From an uncultured Oceanospirillaceae bacterium (GTDB lineage: Bacteria; Pseudomonadota; Gammaproteobacteria; Pseudomonadales; Balneatricaceae), in contig CAKZPE010000025.1 of NCBI GenBank assembly GCA_937138495.1, forward strand, positions 1-43,238: a stretch of 43,238 bases of DNA. Reading direction: 5' to 3'. The notes under the pieces were generated by a model. That model was given only the letters and a program-made list of their open reading frames with translations. It made no database searches and had not been told where the DNA came from. Shown piece by piece: positions 32,965 through 41,736 of this stretch. How positions within the stretch are numbered: the stretch's first letter is position 1; each line of letters opens with the position of its first letter. A program made the translations under genes and the position numbers.

Positions 32965-34406
32965 GATGCATCTCCGTCAGTCTGTTCAGCGTTCTGGCGT
33001 TTCTTCCACTGCTGCATAAAGGTTTCACCCTGTGGGGCGGGCATGTCACGGAAGTCCGTCCAGCCACTGGCCAGAGGAAGGCTTTCCAGTTTGCCTTTTT
33101 TACCGCCGAACGGGCTGTTGGCTAACAGTTTTAGCCCCCAGCTGGACGCCTTGGTGAACTGCCGGTACAGGGCGGGGCGTTTCGCCAGAAATGCCCAGCT
33201 GCCAAGGCCGTAGCGGGCGGCTTTTGGTGTCAGGTGTTTGCTGAATTCATCTTCCCGCCAGTGGCGCATCAGCTTGGGCAGCGGAATCCGTACCGGACAA
33301 ACCGATTCGCACTTTCCGCAGAAGGTGGAAGCATTGGGCAGGGCGGCGCCTTTTTCGATGCCGATCATTTTCGGTGTCAGGACGGATCCCATCGGGCCGG
33401 GATAGACCCAGCCATAACTGTGGCCACCCACCGCGCCGTATACCGGGCAGTGGTTCATGCAGGCAGAACAGCGAATACAGCGCAGCATGTCCTGAAACTG
33501 ACTGCCGACCATTTCACTGCGGCCGTTATCTACCAGAACCACATGGAAATTTTCCGGGCCGTCCTGATCCCCTTCCCGGCGGGGGCCGGAGGAGAGGGTG
33601 TTGTACACAGTGAATTCCTGACCGGTGGCCGAACGTGCCAGCAGGCGCAGGAACAGCGTCATGTCTTCCAGTGTCGGTACCACTTTTTCGATGGACGTAA
33701 TGACGATATGGGTCTTGGGTAAGGTCTGGGTCAGGTCACCGTTACCTTCGTTGGTCACAATAATGGTCGAACCGGTTTCGGCCACGCAAAAGTTCGCGCC
33801 GGTAATGCCCACATCTGCGACGACAAATTTTTCCCGCAGAGCGTCACGGGCTTCCTGCATCAGGGTGACCGGATCATCTGATTTTGGCTTGTTATGATGT
33901 GCGTGAAAAGCTTCGGATACATCTTCAAGATTCAGGTGAATGGCCGGGGCAATGATATGGCTGGGGTGATCACCGCGCAGCTGCAGGATGTACTCACCCA
34001 GATCGGTTTCGACCGGCTGGATACCGTTCTTTTCCAGATAGTCGTTGAGGCCGGTTTCCTCGGACACCATCGACTTACCCTTAGTCACGGTTTTGGCATT
34101 TACCTGCTGGCAGATGTCGAGAATGATCCGGTTGGCATCGTCTCCGGTACGGGCCCAGTGAACCTGGCCGCCGTTTTCAGTAACCTTGCTTTCAAACTGT
34201 TCCAGATACAGGTCCAGATGCTCCAGAATATGATTTTTCAGATCCCGGCCCTGATCCCGCAGGGCTTCAAATTCCGGCATACGTTCCACGGCAATGGCGC
34301 GCTTATGAGGGAATCCCTGTTTCAGGTTGCCCAGTGCCTGTTGCAGGTTGGCATCCTGTAGCGCTTCGCTGGCACGGGCTTTAAAGAATGGCGTATTAAT
34401 ATCCAT
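32961..34406 (-). CDS. lutB: Lactate utilisation iron-sulfur protein LutB
   Basis: 481 residues. The N-terminal LUD-type domain contains V-G-I-T-G-A-N-F-C-V-A-E-T-G-S, and the C-terminal ferredoxin part has two cluster motifs, C-I-R-C-S-A-C-M-N-H-C-P and C-G-K-C-E-S-V-C-P. It links LutA and LutC electron flow. The last 70 residues are the usual DUF3390-like tail. Starts 32 bases after lutA. Confidence 0.95.
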   Translation of the reverse strand: MDINTPFFKARASEALQDANLQQALGNLKQGFPHKRAIAVERMPEFEALRDQGRDLKNHILEHLDLYLEQFESKVTENGGQVHWARTGDDANRIILDICQQVNAKTVTKGKSMVSEETGLNDYLEKNGIQPVETDLGEYILQLRGDHPSHIIAPAIHLNLEDVSEAFHAHHNKPKSDDPVTLMQEARDALREKFVVADVGITGANFCVAETGSTIIVTNEGNGDLTQTLPKTHIVITSIEKVVPTLEDMTLFLRLLARSATGQEFTVYNTLSSGPRREGDQDGPENFHVVLVDNGRSEMVGSQFQDMLRCIRCSACMNHCPVYGAVGGHSYGWVYPGPMGSVLTPKMIGIEKGAALPNASTFCGKCESVCPVRIPLPKLMRHWREDEFSKHLTPKAARYGLGSWAFLAKRPALYRQFTKASSWGLKLLANSPFGGKKGKLESLPLASGWTDFRDMPAPQGETFMQQWKKRQNAEQTDGDAS

Positions 34407-34438
34407 GATGTTGTCTTACCTCGTCTGGCGTCGGCGCG

Positions 34439-35332
34439 TTACTTGCGGGGCTGTGCCGCAGAACCTGTGATTTCGGTACCCAGTGCAAAATCAGTGGTCG
34501 GGGTGGTGGCTTTCAGCCGCCGTACGTCCTGTTCACCGATACCCGGGGTGTCGAGCATATCCGCCAGCAGTTCAACCACATGGCGGGCTTCAACCAGCGC
34601 GTCAGGGGTATCTTTACCCAGACGCTGTAACTTACCGGCCATATTCAGCAGGCAGCCGAGGTCGCCGCCCACCAGGGTGTCTGCCCCGCTGTCATTGATG
34701 AACTCAGACTTGTTGCTGACCATGCGGTTGGAGATTTCCGGATACTTCACGCAGAAAGTACCGCCAAATCCACAACAGGTTTCCGCTTCGGTCATTTCTT
34801 CAATCTGCAGGCCGTTAATCTGTTTCAGTAATTCACGGGGCTGTTGTTTGATGCCCAGCTGGCGCAGGCCTGAGCATGAATCGTGATAGGTAACCGTACG
34901 GGGAATCGTCAATTGCTGCAGTTGTGCCTGCAGGGCTTCAATGCCGATGACGTCGAACAGAAAGCTGGTGATTTCATAGCTGCGGTCCGCCAGTGACTGT
35001 GCCAGTTGCTGATACGGATCTTCGGCGTCAAACAGCTCAGGGTAGTATTTAATCATGCCAACACAGGAGCCGGACGGGGCAACCAGATACTCATAACCGG
35101 CGAAAGCGTCGATGGTCATCCGGGCGATTTCTGCACTGGTACGGCGGTCGCCAGTGTTATAGGCAGGCTGGCCGCAGCAGGTCTGCTGCTCCGGTACGCT
35201 GACCCGGCAGCCGGTTTGCTCCAGCAGTTTAACGGTGGCAAACCCGATACTGGGGCGAAACATATCTGCAAGGCAGGTAATGAACAGGCCCACATTTGGC
35301 GATGGGCGCTGCGGGGTGTGTTGCTGAGACAT
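34439..35332 (-). CDS. lutA: Lactate utilisation protein LutA (CCG-domain Fe-S protein)
   Basis: 297 residues with the two cysteine-rich (CCG) domains typical of LutA and heterodisulfide-reductase-like subunits: E-Q-Q-T-C-C-G-Q-P-A-Y and A-E-T-C-C-G-F-G-G-T-F-C. T-C-L-A-D-M-F-R-P is the usual first block. First gene of lutABC and directly behind the operator at 35481-35497. The C-terminus is about 40 residues longer than some family members (T-T-D-F-A-L-G-T-E-I ...). Confidence 0.94.
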   Translation of the reverse strand: MSQQHTPQRPSPNVGLFITCLADMFRPSIGFATVKLLEQTGCRVSVPEQQTCCGQPAYNTGDRRTSAEIARMTIDAFAGYEYLVAPSGSCVGMIKYYPELFDAEDPYQQLAQSLADRSYEITSFLFDVIGIEALQAQLQQLTIPRTVTYHDSCSGLRQLGIKQQPRELLKQINGLQIEEMTEAETCCGFGGTFCVKYPEISNRMVSNKSEFINDSGADTLVGGDLGCLLNMAGKLQRLGKDTPDALVEARHVVELLADMLDTPGIGEQDVRRLKATTPTTDFALGTEITGSAAQPRK

Positions 35333-35467
35333 AAGGCACTTCCCCGATAATAACGGAGGCCTGTGTAGCGGCCAGTATTCCGTTTATCGTTTTTGTTGTT
35401 GGCTCTGGTTGCTCCGGATATGGCGCCGGGCTTTTATGCACGATAGTGAAGGGGGGGGTAAAAAGAA

Positions 35468-35495
35468 ATGATATCCGGAAAACCGGTCTGACCAA
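35468..35495 (-). promoter_or_regulatory. Candidate lutABC promoter
   Basis: On the minus strand TTGGTC (35490-35495) and TATCAT (35468-35473) lie 16 bases apart; the -10 matches 5 of 6. The -35 is poor and lies inside the operator, as expected for a repressed promoter. Confidence 0.45.
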
Positions 35496-35497
35496 TT
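35481..35497. promoter_or_regulatory. LldR/FadR-type operator
   Basis: AACCGGTCTGACCAATT contains the symmetrical GGTC-T-GACC core used by FCD-type GntR repressors (compare TTGGT-N3-ACCAA for lactate regulators). It lies between the divergent lutA and the GntR gene and overlaps the candidate lut promoter. Confidence 0.65.
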
Positions 35498-35578
35498 TTA
35501 GTTTATACTCGGTGTCTTTCATGCTGTGCGGTGCAGGCCGGGCAGCGAATTCTGTATTGAAATCAGGGTAATGACGGC

Positions 35579-36271
35579 ATGGCCATTTTGCGTAGCGAGC
35601 AGTTGGTGCAGGACATTAAACAGGCATTTTTCCGGGGGGAATATCTGCCCGGTCAGGCACTGGCTTCCCAGCGCAGCCTGTCTGAAACGCTCGGGCTTTC
35701 GCGGTCTACGGTGCGGGAAGCCATGGGACAGTTGGAAAGCGAAGGCTTTATCAGTGTCCGTCCGGGGGGCAAAACCTACTGTAATAACCTGCTGGAAGTA
35801 TGCTTTGATATGCCGCTGGAAGGGTTGGGGGATAATCCTGAGTTTCAGCAGCAGGTGCTGGAAGTGCGGGCTATGCTGGAAGGTGAAGCGGCGTATTATG
35901 CGGCTTTACGGGCCACGGATGAACAGCTTGCCCGGGTCGACAAAGAATACCAGCAACTGTTAAAGCGGGATAAGGGTGAGACAACGCTGGCCAAAGCGAA
36001 AGAAGATTTACGCTTTCATATGCTGATCGCAGAAGCGTCGCAGCATTTGCTGGTGGTCTCTTTCAGTGAGATTTTTTACAGCCGTTTTTTTAATGCGATT
36101 TATGGCGTGTTATCGCGCACTCTGAAAAAACGTGGTCGCTATCCGGACGGTATCCGGGCGCAGCATGCCAGCATCCATCAGGCGCTGATGGCCCGGGACC
36201 CTGATGCCGCCCGGGAAGCTGCCACAAACCATATTCTCTATACCCTGAAACAGCTGAGTGCCAATGAGTGA
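35579..36271 (+). CDS. GntR-family (FadR/FCD type) regulator, likely lactate-responsive
   Basis: 230 residues. N-terminal winged helix (Q-R-S-L-S-E-T-L-G-L-S-R-S-T-V-R-E-A-M-G-Q-L-E-S-E-G-F) and C-terminal all-helical FCD domain with the metal-binding acidic/histidine positions (D-L-R-F-H, H-A-S-I-H-Q-A-L). It is divergent from lutABC, with an operator of its type between, so it most likely represses lut until lactate is present (LldR-like). Confidence 0.9.
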   Translation: MAILRSEQLVQDIKQAFFRGEYLPGQALASQRSLSETLGLSRSTVREAMGQLESEGFISVRPGGKTYCNNLLEVCFDMPLEGLGDNPEFQQQVLEVRAMLEGEAAYYAALRATDEQLARVDKEYQQLLKRDKGETTLAKAKEDLRFHMLIAEASQHLLVVSFSEIFYSRFFNAIYGVLSRTLKKRGRYPDGIRAQHASIHQALMARDPDAAREAATNHILYTLKQLSANE

Positions 36272-36321
36272 GTGGCTAACCGGGCCGGTTAGTCGCTGTG
36301 TGAACTGACGACGGGTGTCTG

Positions 36322-36519
36322 TCAGCCATTGCGTTTAAGCGGACAACTGTTAAATCCGAACAGTGAGTAAAGCGGGCAGTAACCGATTGCTGCTGTCAGC
36401 AATCCAATAATACCGATCCAGCCCCAGGCGGTTTGTGGGCCAACGAATACCAGGCTGATTAAAACCAGCCCGGCAATTAACCGCAGGCTGCGGTCCAGAC
36501 TTCCAAGATTTTTAGGCAT
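36322..36519 (-). CDS. DUF2892 membrane protein
   Basis: 65 residues with two transmembrane helices. It has the family pattern N-L-G-S-L-D-R-S-L-R-L-I-A-G and ends C-P-L-Y-S-L-F-G-F-N-S-C, giving two conserved cysteines. Related domains are fused to rhodanese in YgaP, where they bind sulfide species. AGGAG stands eight bases before the ATG. It lies downstream of the MarR gene on the same strand. Confidence 0.9.
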   Translation of the reverse strand: MPKNLGSLDRSLRLIAGLVLISLVFVGPQTAWGWIGIIGLLTAAIGYCPLYSLFGFNSCPLKRNG

Positions 36520-36593
36520 AAGTCTCTCTCCTTTAAATGTTGCCGGCAGTGTAAGGCAGCCGGGCAGAAGAGATCTGTGACTTAGTCACATAA

Positions 36594-37010
36594 CTATTGC
36601 TTAATCAGTTTATTACACAGGCTGATCATTTGCTGGGCTTCGGTCTGGCTTAGCCCTGATTCACAAAATGCCTGAGTTGTGATTGCTTTACTGCTTGCCG
36701 ATATTTCCTGCCCCTGGGGGGTAAGAACAATTTGTTTCTGCCGTTCACTGTTAGCACTCATCTCACGGCGGATAAGGCCTTTCTGCTCCAGGCGTTTCAG
36801 CAGAGGCGTCATCGTTGCTTTACTCAGCCCGGCTGTATTCGCCAGTTCACTGATTGAAATCTTATCTTCTTCCCAGAGTGCCATCAGAACAATGAACTGG
36901 GTATAGGTCAGATCGAACGGCTCAAGTAACGGCCGGTAGATAGCTGTCATATGGTTCGAGGCTGAATAAAGCGCAAAACAAAGTTGGTCGTCTAACTTGG
37001 CGGCGGACAA
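36594..37010 (-). CDS. MarR/OhrR-family redox-sensing repressor
   Basis: 138 residues. The start L-D-D-Q-L-C-F-A-L-Y-S-A-S matches OhrR, where the single early cysteine (here Cys11) is the organic-peroxide sensor; L-T-Y-T-Q-F-I-V-L-M-A-L-W-E is also the OhrR signature. The winged helix covers about 50-100. The start is TTG at 37010 with AGGGGA about seven bases upstream; no nearby ATG. It faces the catalase-like gene across a palindromic operator, so peroxide release of the repressor would switch that gene on. Confidence 0.9.
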   Translation of the reverse strand: MSAAKLDDQLCFALYSASNHMTAIYRPLLEPFDLTYTQFIVLMALWEEDKISISELANTAGLSKATMTPLLKRLEQKGLIRREMSANSERQKQIVLTPQGQEISASSKAITTQAFCESGLSQTEAQQMISLCNKLIKQ

Positions 37011-37084
37011 GGTTTTTCCCCTGACGGATCTTAAGAGTCAGGTATTGTGATGACTAATGGTTAGACATGCAATATTTGTTGGTG

Positions 37085-37106
37085 TATAGTTAGTGTGCAA
37101 ACTATA
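37085..37106. promoter_or_regulatory. MarR-type operator
   Basis: TATAGTT (37085-37091), 8-base spacer, AACTATA (37100-37106): a 22-base palindrome of the size bound by MarR dimers, located in the divergent promoter region of the regulator and the catalase-like gene. Confidence 0.65.
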
Positions 37107-37147
37107 TGTAAGCGAATTAATTGTGCATGTAAAGGGTGAGGTGAAAC

Positions 37148-38095
37148 ATGTTAAAGAGATACAGTTATCTGGGGGCGGCGATACTTTTGAGTGCATCTTT
37201 GCCAGCCGTTGCCGGTTCAACCGCTGTGCAAACTGTCGATGCATTTGAAAAGGTTTTTGGGGTAACCCAGGGAGAGCGCCGTAATCACACCAAGGGATAT
37301 TGCTTTGCTGCTACCTTAATGCCGGTGGATAAAGCGATACAGGATTACTCAGCCAGCCTTTTATTCCAGCAAGAGTCAGCGGTGGTGGGCCGGTTGTCAC
37401 ATAAAGGCGGTAATGCAAAAGCCGCGGACAACGTACCGGCGGAATATGGCATGGGCCTGTCCGTTAAGTTAAGCGACGGTTCTGAACACCGGATGTCGAT
37501 GAATACGCTGGACTTTTTTCCTGTCGCCACGCCGCAGGCGTTTGCTGAACTGATGCAGGCAAAAGCACAGGGTAAGGCCGCAGTAAAAGCCTTTAAAGCA
37601 TCCAGCCCTGACTTACAGCGTTTCAGTGCGCACACTAAACAGAAAGAAAACCCTTTAACGCCTTATGAAGGGGCGACGTATAACAGCATCAACAGTTTTT
37701 ATCTGACGGATGCACAGGGCCGGAAAACCGCGGTGAGATGGGCGTTTGTTCCGGCTGCTCCTGTGGGGATTACCGTGCCTGAGGGGCAGGATTTCTTTTA
37801 CAGCAATATGGAGAAGAACCTGGTTGCCGGGCCGGTGGAATGGAACATGATCGTCACGCTGGCGAATCCCGGTGATGTTGTCGATAACGCGGCATTAGCC
37901 TGGGAAGGCGAGCATCAGGAAATTGTTGCCGCCAGGCTCAGTGTGAATGCTATCAGTGCGACTGGTGAGTGCGGCAACATTAACTATGATCCGCTGATGC
38001 TGTCTGCCGGTTTTGAGCCTTCAGACGATCCTTTGTTACAGGCCCGTCGGGATGCCTATGCGGTCTCGTTTGGCCGCCGACTCTCGGAACAGTAA
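37148..38095 (+). CDS. Exported catalase-related peroxidase (SrpA-like)
   Basis: 315 residues of the small heme catalase-like family. A signal peptide (about 1-22) predicts a periplasmic protein. The distal histidine is His47 in R-R-N-H-T-K-G, and the proximal heme tyrosine is Tyr304 in R-R-D-A-Y-A-V-S-F-G-R-R, the family signature. It lacks the NADPH and flavodoxin-like parts of full catalases, so peroxidase use of organic peroxides is likely. Divergent from an OhrR-type repressor and probably induced by peroxides. Confidence 0.92.
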   Translation: MLKRYSYLGAAILLSASLPAVAGSTAVQTVDAFEKVFGVTQGERRNHTKGYCFAATLMPVDKAIQDYSASLLFQQESAVVGRLSHKGGNAKAADNVPAEYGMGLSVKLSDGSEHRMSMNTLDFFPVATPQAFAELMQAKAQGKAAVKAFKASSPDLQRFSAHTKQKENPLTPYEGATYNSINSFYLTDAQGRKTAVRWAFVPAAPVGITVPEGQDFFYSNMEKNLVAGPVEWNMIVTLANPGDVVDNAALAWEGEHQEIVAARLSVNAISATGECGNINYDPLMLSAGFEPSDDPLLQARRDAYAVSFGRRLSEQ

Positions 38096-38157
38096 GTCCC
38101 GGAGTCATCCAAAACTAACCCATCAATATCCACAAAAAACAGACAGAGAGCTTCAGG

Positions 38158-38385
38158 ATGCAGACACAATGGTTAAGCAGTTTAAAAACAGAAGACCCGC
38201 AGGCCGGTTACGAGCTGGCAATAAAAATGGCCCGAATGGGGGTGAAGTATACCCAGCCAAAAGACGAGGTGCGTCAGAAATTACGGCCTGTTTATGAACA
38301 GGATGCCAATAGTCTGATTGCGTCTTCGCAGGTGATTGCAATTAACTTTCAGACCGTTGCTATGGCCAATAATTACTGGTCATAA
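38158..38385 (+). CDS. Small hypothetical protein downstream of the peroxidase
   Basis: 75 residues, hydrophilic and helix-rich, with no signal or membrane segment. It starts 62 bases after the peroxidase on the same strand with GAGAG ahead of the ATG, so it may be cotranscribed. No family recognised. It converges with the Crp/Fnr gene nine bases later. Confidence 0.55.
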   Translation: MQTQWLSSLKTEDPQAGYELAIKMARMGVKYTQPKDEVRQKLRPVYEQDANSLIASSQVIAINFQTVAMANNYWS

Positions 38386-38394
38386 ACGGGCCTG

Positions 38395-39003
38395 TTATCC
38401 GTTCGGAAGCAGGGCCTTTAGTTCAGCGTGGTTGAGTACTTCAATGCAGCCACGCTGTAACCGGATGAGCCCCTGCTTTTCCAGACTTTTCAGATGACGG
38501 CTCACCACTTCGCGGGCACTGCCGATTTCAATCGCAATGTATTGATGGGTGGCGTGCAGCTGATGTTTGTAATCCGCGTTATTGAGTAAGTATTGCAGCA
38601 GGCGCTGGTCGACGCTGGCCAGTGTAATGCTTTCCAGTTGCTGCATCAGGTTAGCAAGCCGCAGGCTGAATCCGTCGAAGACAAACTCCCGGAAAGATTC
38701 CGATTCACCCAGTAAACGGCGGAAGTCCTGCAGAGGAATGACCCGGGCAGTCACGGCCGTTTCGCTCACGGCTTCTGCCGGAAAACTGTCATTACTCAGC
38801 AGACAAGCAGTGGTGAGTACACAGATTTCACCGCTGTTGATTCGGTAGAGTACCAGCTCCCGGCCTTCACCGGAGCGCCCGGATACCCTGACGCAGCCCC
38901 GGGTGATGACAAAACAGTTTTCGCAGTGCTGGCCCTGGGTCAGAACCGCCTGACCGGCAGCCACCTGAATCTCGGGATATTGCTGAACAATTTCAGGAAG
39001 CAT
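38395..39003 (-). CDS. Crp/Fnr-family transcription regulator
   Basis: 202 residues: cyclic-nucleotide-like sensor domain (about 1-120), dimer helix, then a C-terminal helix-turn-helix. The recognition helix S-A-R-E-V-V-S-R-H-L-K has the E-x-x-S-R arrangement of FNR, Anr and Dnr proteins that read TTGAT-N4-ATCAA. The N-terminal four-cysteine iron-sulfur set of FNR is absent; cysteines are instead at C-E-N-C, G-C-V and I-C-V. This suits a Dnr-like or thiol-sensing regulator. The frame is open up to 39117, but ATG 39003 avoids overlap with msrC and fits the family start. Four bases after msrC, so cotranscribed. Confidence 0.85.
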   Translation of the reverse strand: MLPEIVQQYPEIQVAAGQAVLTQGQHCENCFVITRGCVRVSGRSGEGRELVLYRINSGEICVLTTACLLSNDSFPAEAVSETAVTARVIPLQDFRRLLGESESFREFVFDGFSLRLANLMQQLESITLASVDQRLLQYLLNNADYKHQLHATHQYIAIEIGSAREVVSRHLKSLEKQGLIRLQRGCIEVLNHAELKALLPNG

Positions 39004-39007
39004 GTGT

Positions 39008-39466
39008 TTACTCGGCGGTCTGATGACGCAGGATAATCTCAACGACTCTTTCCAGCCCTTCGACGTCACCTTTGGTAAAGCGTGCTTTATCCGGGCTGTC
39101 CACATCCAGTACGGCAATCAGTTTGCCGTTACGGACAATGGGAATCACCACTTCAGAATTAGACTCTGCATCGCAGGCGATATGGCCGGGAAACTCATGT
39201 ACATCCATGACCAGTTGCGATTCAAGGGTTTCAGCGGCAGTGCCGCAAACACCTTTGCCGATGGGGATGCGGGTGCAGGCCGGTTTGCCCTGAAACGGGC
39301 CCAGTACCAGCTCGTCGCCTTTGCGGATATAAAACCCGACCCAGTTAATATCCGGCAGATACATCCACAGCAGGGCAGAGGTATTGGCCAGGTTACTGAT
39401 CCAGCTGGTTTCGCCCTGAAGCAAACCATCCAGTTGCATATGTATATCCTGATAAACGGGGTTCAC
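39008..39466 (-). CDS. msrC: Free methionine-(R)-sulfoxide reductase (GAF domain)
   Basis: 152 residues; a GAF-domain enzyme that reduces free methionine-R-sulfoxide. The cysteines of the family are present: P-A-C-T-R-I-P-I-G-K-G-V-C-G-T-A and H-I-A-C-D-A-E-S-N-S-E-V-V, the latter holding the catalytic cysteine. W-V-G-F-Y and L-G-P-F-Q-G-K-P-A-C are also typical. The start is GTG at 39466 with AGAGG seven bases upstream; ATG at 39439 is an alternative. Pairing with a Crp/Fnr regulator ties oxidative damage repair to that regulator. Confidence 0.93.
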   Translation of the reverse strand: MNPVYQDIHMQLDGLLQGETSWISNLANTSALLWMYLPDINWVGFYIRKGDELVLGPFQGKPACTRIPIGKGVCGTAAETLESQLVMDVHEFPGHIACDAESNSEVVIPIVRNGKLIAVLDVDSPDKARFTKGDVEGLERVVEIILRHQTAE

Positions 39467-39793
39467 GGGCGCACCTCTGCTGCTGAGTATAAAAGCCTGA
39501 TCATAGTGGTTTTGGCGGTTTTGTGCAGCACGTTAACGGTGATTTTGATAAGCCGTTTTTACCGGCTGGTCAGTCATTCGGGGGAAGGCTGATTAAAATT
39601 ATAAAAAATCCTGCCGGGCAGGGCTTCACAGACTACCTCTTTAGATAACAATCACGTACAATTCCGCGTTCATTTTTAGATACCGTACTGTCGTGTAGGT
39701 GCGTCGGCTGGCTTCCTGTCATTCCGCCGTGCTGCACTCCTGTGCTTAAGTGGCCTCTGGTATGGGCCACCACTGAGAAAAAAAGGAAATTCA
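39467..39793. other. Promoter and leader region between msrC and thrS
   Basis: 327 bases between divergent genes. On the minus side it contains only the msrC ribosome site. On the plus side it should contain the thrS promoter (a TACAAT near 39660 is a weak -10 candidate without a matching -35) and an mRNA leader that ends with the anticodon-like hairpin at 39750-39770. No protein gene seen. Confidence 0.5.
39750..39770 (+). promoter_or_regulatory. thrS leader hairpin mimicking tRNA-Thr anticodon arm
   Basis: GTGGCCT (39750-39756) pairs with GGGCCAC (39764-39770), a 7-bp stem with one U-G pair, leaving the 7-base loop CUGGUAU. In tRNA numbering the loop reads 32-C U33 G34 G35 U36 A37 U38: an exact GGU threonine anticodon with the universal U33 and purine 37. 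It ends 14 bases before the GGA of the ribosome site. In E. coli, ThrRS represses its own mRNA by binding such a hairpin just upstream of the ribosome site. Confidence 0.7.
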
Positions 39794-41713
39794 ATGCCTA
39801 TTATTACGCTTCCTGATGGGAGCAAACGCGAGTTTGCTAACCCGGTTACTGTTTTAGAAGTTGCTGCTGATATTGGCGCGGGCCTGGCAAAAGCCACGGT
39901 TGCCGGCCGGATTAACGGTGAACTGGTTGACGCTTGCGAGCTGATCACCACGGACGCTGAAGTTGCGATCGTAACCCCACGGGACGAAGACGGCCTGCAC
40001 ATTATCCGTCACTCTTTTGCACACCTGTTAGGGCACGCGATGAAGCAGCTCTACCCGGATGTGAAGATGGCGATTGGTCCGGTTATCGAAAACGGTTTCT
40101 ACTACGACGTATCCAGCGAACATCACTTCACACCGGATGACTTGGTTGTTCTGGAAAAACGCGTTCAGGAACTGATCAAAAAAGATTACGACGTTATCAA
40201 GAAGATGACGCCGGTTGCCGAAGCGCGTCAGATTTTTGCTGACCGTGGCGAAGCATTCAAAGTTGAGCTGATTGACGGTCTGGATGAGTCTGTGACCGAA
40301 GTTGGCCTGTACCACCACGAAGAATACATCGACATGTGCCGGGGCCCGCACGTAGCGAACACCCGTGTACTGCGTTCTTTCAAACTGATGAAAGTGGCCG
40401 GTGCATACTGGCGCGGTAACTCTGAAAACGAAATGCTGCAGCGTGTATACGGCACCGCATGGCGTGATAAGAAAGAACTGAAAGCCTACCTGCACCGTCT
40501 GGAAGAAGCTGAAAAGCGTGACCACCGTAAACTGGGCAAGCAGCTGGACCTGTTCCACCTGCAGGAAGAAGCACCGGGAATGGTGTTCTGGCACCCGAAC
40601 GGCTGGAAACTGTATCAGACCATCGAACAGTACATGCGCATCAAGCAGCGCCAGCACGGTTACGACGAAATCAAAACCCCGCAGGTGGTTGAACGTACCC
40701 TGTGGGAAAAATCCGGTCACTGGGATAAATTCTCAGAAGAGATGTTTACCACGCACTCGGAAAGCCGTGACTTTGCCATTAAGCCAATGAACTGCCCGTG
40801 CCACGTACAGGTATTCAACCAGGGCCTGCGCTCTTACCGTGACCTGCCGCTGCGTCTGGCAGAATTCGGCTGCTGTCACCGTAACGAACCGTCCGGTGCA
40901 CTGCACGGCATTATGCGTGTGCGTGGTTTCGTACAGGACGATGCGCACATCTTCTGTGCAGAAGATGCGATTCAGGAAGAAGTGGCCCGTTTCATCGACT
41001 TCCTGCACGAAGTGTATGCTGACTTCGGTTTTGAAGAAGTTATTTACAAACTGTCTACCCGCCCTGAACAGCGTGTGGGTTCTGACGATATCTGGGACAA
41101 GGCTGAAAAAGCACTGGGCGATGCCCTGGATGCTGCCGGTCTGGACTGGGCTGAACTGCCGGGCGAAGGTGCCTTCTACGGGCCTAAAGTTGAATTCTCT
41201 CTGAAAGACTGCCTGGGCCGTGTATGGCAGTGCGGTACCATTCAGGTGGACTTCTCTATGCCGGGTCGCCTGAATGCCCAGTTTGTGAACGAAGCGGGTG
41301 AACGTGAAACGCCGGTGATGTTGCACCGTGCGATTCTGGGTTCATTTGAGCGCTTTATCGGAATTCTGATTGAAAACTCGGCCGGTGCATTACCGACCTG
41401 GTTAGCCCCTGAGCAGGTCGCAATCATGAACATTACCGACAAACAGGCCGATTATTGCCGTGAAATCGAAGAAAAGTTACAAGATCTTGGATTCTTTGCT
41501 AAAGCGGACTTGAGAAATGAGAAAATCGGCTTTAAAATCCGCGAGCACACAATATCTAAGGTTCCTTATTTGCTGGTTGTTGGCGATAAGGAAGTTGAAA
41601 CCGGCACCGTGGCAGTACGTACCCGGACCGGTGAAGATCTCGGCACTTTGTCGATTGCAGAGTTTTGTGACCACCTTGGCCAAGATGTTGCCAGCAAAGG
41701 TCGCAAGGTTTAG
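39794..41713 (+). CDS. thrS: Threonyl-tRNA synthetase
   Basis: Charges tRNA-Thr with threonine; 639 residues, standard length. N-terminal TGS domain (1-62), editing domain with [10 protein letters not shown] near 75 and M-C-R-G-P-H-V near 180, catalytic class II core with Cys334 in M-N-C-P-C-H (zinc ligand, same position as in E. coli), motif 2 around [11 protein letters not shown], and motif 3 in [11 protein letters not shown]. The anticodon domain is C-terminal. The ribosome site is AAAAGGAAA. First gene of the thrS-infC-rpmI-rplT-pheS block, and probably self-regulated through the leader hairpin. Confidence 0.98.
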   Translation: MPIITLPDGSKREFANPVTVLEVAADIGAGLAKATVAGRINGELVDACELITTDAEVAIVTPRDEDGLHIIRHSFAHLLGHAMKQLYPDVKMAIGPVIENGFYYDVSSEHHFTPDDLVVLEKRVQELIKKDYDVIKKMTPVAEARQIFADRGEAFKVELIDGLDESVTEVGLYHHEEYIDMCRGPHVANTRVLRSFKLMKVAGAYWRGNSENEMLQRVYGTAWRDKKELKAYLHRLEEAEKRDHRKLGKQLDLFHLQEEAPGMVFWHPNGWKLYQTIEQYMRIKQRQHGYDEIKTPQVVERTLWEKSGHWDKFSEEMFTTHSESRDFAIKPMNCPCHVQVFNQGLRSYRDLPLRLAEFGCCHRNEPSGALHGIMRVRGFVQDDAHIFCAEDAIQEEVARFIDFLHEVYADFGFEEVIYKLSTRPEQRVGSDDIWDKAEKALGDALDAAGLDWAELPGEGAFYGPKVEFSLKDCLGRVWQCGTIQVDFSMPGRLNAQFVNEAGERETPVMLHRAILGSFERFIGILIENSAGALPTWLAPEQVAIMNITDKQADYCREIEEKLQDLGFFAKADLRNEKIGFKIREHTISKVPYLLVVGDKEVETGTVAVRTRTGEDLGTLSIAEFCDHLGQDVASKGRKV

Positions 41714-41736
41714 TTAATTTTTACGGAGATACCACT

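Noticed and set aside
36275..36292. Hairpin CTAACCGG-G-CCGGTTAG after the GntR gene as a terminator
   Set aside because: The palindrome is real, but a single-base loop and lack of a T-run make a terminator call unsafe.
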